From contig JAITSF010000064.1 in assembly GCA_031287975.1 (NCBI GenBank), positions 1 to 19,207 of the forward strand: a stretch of 19,207 nucleotides of DNA. The letters are read 5' to 3'. Made by a program: the position numbers and the translations under genes. Source of the stretch: Candidatus Nomurabacteria bacterium (GTDB lineage: Bacteria; Patescibacteriota; Saccharimonadia; Saccharimonadales; Saccharimonadaceae). Below are positions 13,488 through 19,207 of the stretch, piece by piece. Under the pieces are notes generated by a model. It was not told the origin of the DNA and did no database searches. It was given only the letters and a program-made list of their open reading frames with translations. The number at the start of each line of letters is the position of its first letter. The stretch's first letter is position 1.

Positions 13488-13490
13488 AAT
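13482..13490 (+). promoter_or_regulatory. Extended -10 promoter of the phosphoglycosyl transferase gene, overlapping the GT2 stop
   Basis: TGGTAAAAT has TAAAAT at 13485-13490. Its first three bases are the TAA stop codon of the upstream gene. The ATG at 13499 lies 8 nt further, at about the predicted +1. Confidence 0.6.
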
Positions 13491-13498
13491 GTCAGCAT

Positions 13499-14917
13499 AT
13501 GAAGCGAAATCCGACATTTGTTTATAAAGTTTGTTTGGCGCTAAGCGATATTTTGGTGTTTGTGTTGGCGGTGTCGCTGGCTTATTATCTTCGGATTTGG
13601 TTCGACCCGCGACCGTTTTATTTCGAAGCCAGCACGCTGGAATTTTTGAAGACCATCGCGGTTTTGTCGCCGTTGTGGTTTGTGGCGGCGGTGGTCTGTG
13701 GGTTGTATAATCGGTTGATTTATATTCATCGGCCGCGTTTGTATGGTCGGTTGTTGTTGGCGTCAGGAATTGGTATCATGGCGCTGATTTCGTATGAATT
13801 TTTTGCCGCCGCCGAGATTTTTCCGGTGCGGCCAGTGGCGATTTACGCCCTGATAACTTTGTATTTGTTGCTGATAATCTCGCGCGAGTTTTTAGCGGCG
13901 GTTCGGCGATTTGTTTTGCGACATGGTCGCGGGCTGCTTAATATGTTAATCATCGGCAACAACGACAGCAGCTATATTTTGGCGGATTATTTGCGCAACA
14001 ACACCGACTCTGGCTACCAAATTTGCGCTGTGGTGGCCCAGAAAAAATACATTCCAAAATACCTGCATGACAAAAAATTCAGCTCGCTCGACCAAGCCCT
14101 CAAAGCCACCACGCCGGACGTAATTGTCCAAACCGAAGAGCTAAACACCGAAAAAATCTATGCCCAAGCTGTCAATCACCACACCCGTTACATGTTCGTG
14201 CCGAACCAAGACATTTTGATTTCGCACATGGGCGACATGGATATTATCGGCTCGCAGCCGGTTATTACGGTTAGCACCACGCCGCTGGTCGGTCGGGCGC
14301 GACTGATTAAACGGTTGTCCGACATTATTTTTGGCTTGATATTTTTAACATTGGCGTCGCCGTTTATGCTAATAATCGCACTGTTGATAAAAATCAACGA
14401 ACCGCGCGGCAAAGTTTTGTTCCGGCAAAAGCGCCTTAGCCGCTATGGCCAAACTGTCGGGATTTATAAATTTCGCAGTATTTCCACCAACGTCAACGGT
14501 CTCAGCCCCGAAAAAGCTTTCGCTAAACTCGGCCAACCGGAACTGGGCAAAATTTATCGCGACAGTGGCGACCAACTCGACAACGACCCGCGCTTTACCA
14601 GCATTGGCCGGATTTTACGCCAAACTTCACTCGACGAACTGCCGCAACTTTTTAACGTCATCAAGGGCGATATTAGCTTGGTTGGGCCGCGCGCGCTGGT
14701 ACAAAACGAGCTAAATAAATATCCCGACAAAAACTTGATTTTGATGATTAAATCCGGTCTGACCGGACTGGCGCAGGTGTCCGGTCGGCGCAATATTAGT
14801 TTTGAAGAGCGCCGGCGTTTGGATGTTTATTATATCCAAAACTGGTCGCTGCTGTTGGACATCCAAATAATCCTCAGAACTGTCTTGTCGGTGCTGTTGC
14901 GAAGAGGCGCTAAATGA
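13499..14917 (+). CDS. Polyprenyl-phosphate phosphoglycosyl transferase (undecaprenyl-phosphate sugar phosphotransferase)
   Basis: This enzyme starts polysaccharide assembly by moving a sugar-1-phosphate from a UDP-sugar to undecaprenyl phosphate (WbaP/WcaJ type). The ATG at 13499 gives 472 residues; an in-frame GTG at 13481 lies in the previous gene and the promoter. Four N-terminal membrane segments are visible (about 7-30, 45-70, 80-98, 107-130). A nucleotide-binding-like middle domain (LIIGNNDSSYILADYL) follows, then the hydrophobic hairpin LSDIIFGLIFLTLASPF and the catalytic domain. Key motifs are FRQKRLSRYG, YKFRSI, the catalytic pair D379-E380 in LDELPQLFNVIKGDISLVGPR, and LTGLAQVSGR. 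Its final ATGA overlaps the next gene's start, implying translational coupling. Confidence 0.94.
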   Translation: MKRNPTFVYKVCLALSDILVFVLAVSLAYYLRIWFDPRPFYFEASTLEFLKTIAVLSPLWFVAAVVCGLYNRLIYIHRPRLYGRLLLASGIGIMALISYEFFAAAEIFPVRPVAIYALITLYLLLIISREFLAAVRRFVLRHGRGLLNMLIIGNNDSSYILADYLRNNTDSGYQICAVVAQKKYIPKYLHDKKFSSLDQALKATTPDVIVQTEELNTEKIYAQAVNHHTRYMFVPNQDILISHMGDMDIIGSQPVITVSTTPLVGRARLIKRLSDIIFGLIFLTLASPFMLIIALLIKINEPRGKVLFRQKRLSRYGQTVGIYKFRSISTNVNGLSPEKAFAKLGQPELGKIYRDSGDQLDNDPRFTSIGRILRQTSLDELPQLFNVIKGDISLVGPRALVQNELNKYPDKNLILMIKSGLTGLAQVSGRRNISFEERRRLDVYYIQNWSLLLDIQIILRTVLSVLLRRGAK

Positions 14918-16008
14918 TCCAGAAGATTGCTATCGTTTGCGACTGGCTGACCGAGGGTTTCGGCGGTGCCGAGCGAGTGATTGCGGCGGTGGCAAAGATG
15001 TATCCAAACGCGCCGATTTATACTTCGCAGTATCGCCCGAGCAAAACCGATTGGCTGCCAACAACCGATGTGCGGGTCGGCTGGCTAAACCGCCTGCCGG
15101 TTTGGTCGCGGCGCTTGATTCCGTTTTTGCGCGCTTACTATTTTTCGCATTTGGATTTAAGCAGCTACGACGTTGTGATTTCTATCAGTGGTGCTGAAGC
15201 TAAATATGTCAAGACCGGTGCGAAAACCAAACATATTTCCTACATTCACGCCCCGACTCAATATTATTGGGGAAAATACGACGAATATTATAAAAATCCC
15301 GGTTTTGGGATTTTGAATCCGCTGGTTCGTTTGGGCCTGAAGATTCTGATTAGCCCGCTAAAGCGCGCCGATTTCCGCTACACTCAGCGTCCGGATATTT
15401 TACTGGCTAACTCGACATTTGTCCAAAACGAAATTAAAAAATATTACAAACGTCGCTCAGTAGTGGTGTTTCCGCCGGTCAAAGTCGCTAAAAGTTCGCC
15501 GCCGACCAAACAGCGCGCTGGTTTTGTGTCAATTGGCCGGCTGGCTAGTTGGAAACGTTTCGACTTGAGCGTCGCGGCGGTTAAAAAGACTGGCGATAAG
15601 CTGCTGATTGTCGGTGGCGGGCCGAGCCGTCAAGCTTTACAAAAAGCCGCCAAGGGACAGCGCAATATCAAATTCAAACCACCGATCCACAGCGTCCGCA
15701 AGATCTCGCAAATTTTAAGCTCCGCCGACGGTTTTATTTTCACCAGCCAAGAACCGTTCGGTATCGCGCCGGTCGAAGCCTTGATGTCGGGCGTGCCGGT
15801 GATTGCTTATCGGAACGGCGGTGCGTTGGATTTTATCATCGACGGCAAAAACGGCTTGTTTTTTAAGCATCAAACCGTCGAAAGTTTAGTCGAAGCCATC
15901 GAAAAATTCCACACCACAAAGTTTAATCCCTCGTTTATCAAAAAGTCCGCCGCCAAATTTTCCGAAGCAAATTTTAAGCGGCAAATCCGCCAAATTGTCG
16001 GAGTTTAA
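14914..16008 (+). CDS. Family 4 glycosyltransferase
   Basis: This 364-residue enzyme has a GT-B fold. The N-terminal half begins IAIVCDWLTEGFGGAERVIAAVAKMYP and includes YIHAPTQYYWGKYDEYY. The C-terminal half carries SIGRLASWKRFD, LLIVGGGPSR and the GT4 signature EPFGIAPVEALMSGVPVIAY, with E280 and E288 in the EX7E arrangement that contacts the donor nucleotide-sugar. It resembles mannosyl/rhamnosyltransferase-like GT4 enzymes of surface polysaccharide pathways, but the sugar is unknown. It overlaps the upstream gene by 4 bp and is 2 bp from the next, so all three are likely one operon. It is cytoplasmic or peripheral to the membrane. Confidence 0.93.
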   Translation: MIQKIAIVCDWLTEGFGGAERVIAAVAKMYPNAPIYTSQYRPSKTDWLPTTDVRVGWLNRLPVWSRRLIPFLRAYYFSHLDLSSYDVVISISGAEAKYVKTGAKTKHISYIHAPTQYYWGKYDEYYKNPGFGILNPLVRLGLKILISPLKRADFRYTQRPDILLANSTFVQNEIKKYYKRRSVVVFPPVKVAKSSPPTKQRAGFVSIGRLASWKRFDLSVAAVKKTGDKLLIVGGGPSRQALQKAAKGQRNIKFKPPIHSVRKISQILSSADGFIFTSQEPFGIAPVEALMSGVPVIAYRNGGALDFIIDGKNGLFFKHQTVESLVEAIEKFHTTKFNPSFIKKSAAKFSEANFKRQIRQIVGV

Positions 16009-16010
16009 TA

Positions 16011-17420
16011 ATGAATAAGATTCAGCAAATTTTGGGTCTGGGCAAGTTAAAATTGACTGTGAGCGATTGGTGCTTGCTGGCGTTGCCAGCGGCCGTTTGG
16101 TTTAGCTACCAGCCACTGATAGAATTCGGGCGCTCGGAAAATATGTATTTCGAGCTGTCGATTGCGCTGTTGGGGCTGCTGTTTTTCGCGCTGACATCAA
16201 TCCCGCAATTGTGGCGCGCCCGCCGCCAAATCTTTCAAAATAAATTCTGCTGGCTGGCGATTAGTTTCGCGCTGTGGAATTTATTGACGCTGATTTGGTC
16301 GGGCAACCAACTGCGTGGGTTGCTGACGGCCGGTGTGGTTTGGTTGCTGCTGGCAGCGTTTTTAAGAATTATCACTCACCCCAAAATCCACCAACTGCTG
16401 CCGGCGCTGACGAAGATTTTTATAGCCTCGGCGGCGGTCGTGTCGTTGCTGGCTTGGCTACAAATGTTGCTCGACATCGTTGGTCTGCCGATGGAAACCA
16501 CGCTGATTTGCGTTGGTTGCCAGTTTGAATACTTCGGTTTCCCGCGGGCTGTCGGCTTTGCTATCGAACCGCAATTCCTAGGCAGCCTATTACTAGCGCC
16601 AATTCTGCTTTTAGTAGTCCAAACATACAAAAAAACTGCGCCATTTTGGCATAATTTATTAACCGGATTTTTACTAATAACTTTCTTCATGACTCTATCG
16701 CGCGGCGCAATCTACGCTCTCGTTATCGGTCTAGTCGTCTTGTTAGCTATAAATCATAAAAAACTAAAACAAAATCTACAAACAATCGGTCTAACTATAA
16801 CTTGTTTCATCATTTCACTAGCGGCGCAGGGGACAATGGTGGCGATCAACCCCAGTGTCAACGAAAACTTCGCGCAAGGCGTCGCCAAAAGCCTGCATCA
16901 CCTGTCGCTGGGAACGCTCGATTTCCGCCAAAGCGCTCGCCCGCTCGAACCCAACATTTTGCTTACCGACGAAGTCGAAACCGCCAAATCGCCCGACGTC
17001 TATTTCGATGGCTATGTCGCCGAATCGACCGACGCCCGCCTGAGTTTCAACGAACTAGCCTACGACGCTTGGAAAAGCTCGCCGACCGTCGTGCTGTTCG
17101 GCGCAGGACTGGGTAGTGCCGGCGTCGCCATGCACCAAACCCACCCCGACCAAATCGGCCAACTCGAAATCACCCAAAACCAATACACCGAAATCCCGCT
17201 TGAACTTGGAATCGTCGGTTTCGCCCTGTTTTTAAGCCTGCTCATCGTCTTTTTCTACAAAACCTCAAACAAAAAATGGACTTGGGCGCTAGCACTAGCT
17301 TTCCTAGCCCAATGGATATTCTTCTCTGGCTATCCCAACGCTATTCATATCTATCTAATTTTCTTTCTGTTGCTAATGGTGCCTGAAAATCAGCTGAAAA
17401 AACCGCCAAAATCCGATTGA
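16011..17420 (+). CDS. O-antigen polymerase/ligase-like membrane protein (Wzy/WaaL type)
   Basis: This 469-residue polytopic protein has roughly ten or more hydrophobic segments (for example about 20-32, 45-62, 78-92, 100-118, 132-152, 180-200, 212-245, 258-272, 398-415, 425-455). The motif FMTLSRGAIYALVIG is typical of the Wzy_C (O-antigen ligase) family. A large hydrophilic loop of roughly 110 residues (about 273-390) before the last membrane segments fits the periplasmic/outside loop of these enzymes. Members join lipid-linked repeat units into polymer or transfer polymer to an acceptor; which reaction applies here is not determinable. It is third in the translationally tight operon. Bases about 16575-16830 switch to CTA/TTA/ATA-rich codons compared with the CTG/TTG-rich start of the gene. 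Confidence 0.85.
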   Translation: MNKIQQILGLGKLKLTVSDWCLLALPAAVWFSYQPLIEFGRSENMYFELSIALLGLLFFALTSIPQLWRARRQIFQNKFCWLAISFALWNLLTLIWSGNQLRGLLTAGVVWLLLAAFLRIITHPKIHQLLPALTKIFIASAAVVSLLAWLQMLLDIVGLPMETTLICVGCQFEYFGFPRAVGFAIEPQFLGSLLLAPILLLVVQTYKKTAPFWHNLLTGFLLITFFMTLSRGAIYALVIGLVVLLAINHKKLKQNLQTIGLTITCFIISLAAQGTMVAINPSVNENFAQGVAKSLHHLSLGTLDFRQSARPLEPNILLTDEVETAKSPDVYFDGYVAESTDARLSFNELAYDAWKSSPTVVLFGAGLGSAGVAMHQTHPDQIGQLEITQNQYTEIPLELGIVGFALFLSLLIVFFYKTSNKKWTWALALAFLAQWIFFSGYPNAIHIYLIFFLLLMVPENQLKKPPKSD

Positions 17421-17444
17421 AAAAAAATAATTTTTTGGTAAAAT
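17417..17444 (+). promoter_or_regulatory. Promoter of the LCP gene
   Basis: TTGAAA (17417-17422) and TAAAAT (17439-17444) have 16-bp spacing, with a TGG extension of the -10 and an AT-rich spacer. The -35 overlaps the last codons and stop of the upstream gene. Predicted +1 is about 17451, leaving only about 6 nt before the ATG at 17457 and no Shine-Dalgarno. Confidence 0.7.
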
Positions 17445-17456
17445 AGCATAAGTATC

Positions 17457-19079
17457 ATGAAAAGAAATGCGAGCAATATTGACGGCTTCATAGTGCCAAC
17501 ACCAACGCGCCGGCGGGTAACTTTAGACACCGTGCCAAAACCAAAATCCAATGTCCGCGACGGCTTGCTGCCGCCACCCAACCGCCGCTCGCCGACTTTG
17601 GGCAGCTCAGTCAAAACCGCTCTGGCAGCGTCGCCGCCGGACGATTGGGCGGGCGATCTCGACTCGACTTTAGCCGACTTACCTGGCTACGACAACATCG
17701 ACTCTGACAATTTCATCGACAACCGCCGCCCGAACAAAAAACTTGTTCAAAAAGCCCTGCGCCGCGCCCCGAAACCGCCCAAAAAACTCAAGAAAAAACT
17801 TATCATTATAATTTTGCTCAGCTTAGCGCTGTTGTTCGGTCTGGTCTTCGGCGCGCTGAAATTCCTGTGGCCGGAAGACAGTTTATTAGGCAACTGGTGG
17901 GACGTTTTCACCAGCGAACCGCTCAAACAAGACAGCAACGGTCGCACTAATATCCTACTGTTTGGCACAGCGCCGGTCGACTACGACGGCCCATTACTCT
18001 CAGACACCATTATGATTCTCAGCATTAACCAAACTGATAAAACCGCCTTTATGGTCAGCCTGCCGCGCGATTTGTGGGTCAAACACTACTGCCCGAACTA
18101 CGCGCTCGGCACTAGCGCTGGCCGGCTGAACGAAACTTACCGCTGCGCTCTCGAGGACGACGACGAAGCCAACGAAGCTGCCGCGGCCGCCGAATTCCAA
18201 GACAAAACCGGCGAAATCTTAGGGCTGGATGTCCAATATTACGCACATTTAAGCTGGAACGGCGTGATCGACATCGTTAATGCCGTCGGCGGAATCGACG
18301 TAACAATCAACAGCAACAATCCCGACGGTGTTTACGACATCGCCACCGGTATCGACTTTGACAACGGCGAAACTGTCCATATGGACGGACATCTAGCGCT
18401 GGCCTTTATCCGAGCGCGTGGCTCGGCTGGCGGCTATGGTTTCGAGGATTCCAACTTCGCTCGCGAACGCAATCAACAGCTAATTATTCAAGCCCTGCAA
18501 AAAAAGGCGCTTAGTGTCGGCACAATGACTAATCCGGTAACAGTAGTTAGTTTTGTCCAAGCTCTGGGCGACAACCTGCGCACTAACTTTCGCGCTGGCG
18601 AAGTCCGGACTCTAGCACGACTACTGGACGAAATCGACACCAACAACCTCCTCAGCCTGCCGCTGGTCGACGACGCTAACGGCATTTATTTAGTTACCAA
18701 CGAAAACATTAATGGTGCTAGTGTGGTAGTGCCAACCGCTGGAACTTTCGACTACAGCGAAATCAAACAATACATTCGCGAGTCGATCAGTTCCGATCCA
18801 ATGGTGCGCGAAAAAGCCATCATCGACGTCCTCAACGGCTCCGACACCGACGGCCTAGCCTCCGCCGAAGCCGACAAACTAGAAGACAAAGGTTTCCGTA
18901 CCGGCAACATCGGCAATGCCGAACCCGCCAATTACGGCTCTGTAACGGTCTATCAACTATCCATCGACAAACCAGCCACCGCCGAAGCCCTCAAAGAAAT
19001 CTATGGCGACCGGCTAATCCTGTCCGATTTCCCATTTTCCTACACTACCGACGCTGATTTCGTGGTAATTGTCGGCTAA
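17457..19079 (+). CDS. LytR-CpsA-Psr (LCP) family glycopolymer-peptidoglycan ligase
   Basis: LCP proteins transfer lipid-linked glycopolymers to peptidoglycan outside the membrane. The 540 residues comprise a long Pro/Arg-rich cytoplasmic N-terminus (about 1-114), one membrane helix (about 115-138, starting LIIIILLSLALLFG), and the LCP catalytic domain (about 160-345). The domain shows NILLFGTAP, LLSDTIMILSIN, SLPRDLWV (R204, D205), AHLSWNGVIDIVNAVGGIDV and LAFIRARGS (R319, R321) with NFARERNQQ. A C-terminal LytR_C-type domain follows (about 445-540, KAIIDVLNGS... to FVVIVG). Its position after a polymerase and glycosyltransferases points to attachment of the polymer made by this cluster. The 110-residue cytoplasmic head is longer than in many LCP proteins and could take regulatory input. 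Confidence 0.93.
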   Translation: MKRNASNIDGFIVPTPTRRRVTLDTVPKPKSNVRDGLLPPPNRRSPTLGSSVKTALAASPPDDWAGDLDSTLADLPGYDNIDSDNFIDNRRPNKKLVQKALRRAPKPPKKLKKKLIIIILLSLALLFGLVFGALKFLWPEDSLLGNWWDVFTSEPLKQDSNGRTNILLFGTAPVDYDGPLLSDTIMILSINQTDKTAFMVSLPRDLWVKHYCPNYALGTSAGRLNETYRCALEDDDEANEAAAAAEFQDKTGEILGLDVQYYAHLSWNGVIDIVNAVGGIDVTINSNNPDGVYDIATGIDFDNGETVHMDGHLALAFIRARGSAGGYGFEDSNFARERNQQLIIQALQKKALSVGTMTNPVTVVSFVQALGDNLRTNFRAGEVRTLARLLDEIDTNNLLSLPLVDDANGIYLVTNENINGASVVVPTAGTFDYSEIKQYIRESISSDPMVREKAIIDVLNGSDTDGLASAEADKLEDKGFRTGNIGNAEPANYGSVTVYQLSIDKPATAEALKEIYGDRLILSDFPFSYTTDADFVVIVG

Positions 19080-19089
19080 TATAAAAACC

Positions 19090-19118
19090 TTGACAAATCA
19101 AAGCGCTTGTGCTATACT
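19090..19118 (+). promoter_or_regulatory. Consensus promoter at the right edge
   Basis: TTGACA (19090-19095) and TATACT (19113-19118) are 17 bp apart, 10 bp after the LCP stop codon. Predicted +1 is about 19125. The gene it serves lies beyond the window. Confidence 0.85.
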
Positions 19119-19125
19119 CATCAAC

Positions 19126-19167
19126 AGGGAAATGTTCCGATTTCCCTTGCTCGGCGTGAGCTTTTTT
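19126..19167 (+). promoter_or_regulatory. Leader hairpin followed by a terminator-like hairpin
   Basis: The predicted transcript starts with AGGGAAAT-GTTCCG-ATTTCCCT (19126-19147, perfect 8-bp stem). Next comes GCTC-GGCGT-GAGC (19149-19161) and six T residues (19162-19167), an intrinsic terminator with a short stem. Transcription would stop after about 43 nt unless terminator formation is prevented. It may be an attenuator for the gene to the right or a very short RNA. No coding region follows within the remaining 40 bases. Confidence 0.6.
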
Positions 19168-19207
19168 GTTAGAATAATTTTCGAGAGTTCTTGTCCCTAA
19201 ATATTCC

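Noticed and set aside
16274..17116. Overlapping alternate-frame ORFs within the Wzy/WaaL-like gene.
   Set aside because: Low-complexity Arg/Pro-rich translations without start signals; the main frame carries a convincing membrane-protein pattern.

Overview
The window looks like chromosomal DNA from a small-genome bacterium, most probably of the Patescibacteria/CPR and perhaps Candidatus Saccharibacteria. That assignment is an inference from gene content and style, not from a marker gene. The pointers are compact gene spacing, a single PilB-type ATPase, a beta-helix surface protein whose C-terminus resembles those of CPR surface proteins as I recall them, a wall-polymer cluster ending in a LytR-CpsA-Psr protein, and many start codons lying directly behind an extended -10 promoter element. 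TGA acts as stop (for example at the end of dnaE), so the recoded Gracilibacteria/Absconditabacteria code is excluded.

Layout. Bases 1-449 have no confident gene. They hold a cluster of TTGCTGCA repeats with a perfect 25-nt palindrome, a sigma70-like promoter (134-162) and a highly structured leader with a possible antiterminator/terminator switch and a long hairpin. The leader precedes a small membrane-anchored protein of unknown function (450-977). Next come dnaE (1062-4751, replicative polymerase with an intact PHP metal site) and a convergent, overlapping SpoU/TrmH-type RNA methyltransferase (4721-5215, minus). Divergent from the latter is a PilB/GspE-type ATPase (5272-6912). A 1206-residue secreted repeat protein follows (7052-10672), then rplS (10866-11387) and a Nudix hydrolase with a long hairpin leader (11699-12415).

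From 12477 to 19079 lies a cell-surface glycopolymer cluster: GT2 glycosyltransferase, membrane phosphoglycosyl transferase (initiating enzyme), GT4 glycosyltransferase, O-antigen-polymerase/ligase-like membrane protein and LytR-CpsA-Psr protein. Together they could start, extend, polymerise and attach a polysaccharide to the wall. No flippase or sugar-nucleotide synthesis gene is visible. The right edge (19090-19207) holds another strong promoter with a hairpin-terminator leader for a gene beyond the window.

Two gene-start styles coexist. One has an extended -10 (TGnTAnnAT type) with the ATG about 5-12 nt downstream and no room for a Shine-Dalgarno: dnaE, the methyltransferase, GT2, the phosphoglycosyl transferase and the LCP gene. 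The other has a -35/-10 promoter with 17-bp spacing and a longer leader: the 450 gene, the surface protein, rplS, the Nudix gene and the right-edge gene. The most unusual material is the folded leader at 169-449, the Nudix leader hairpin, and the near-identical DNA repeats inside the surface-protein gene.
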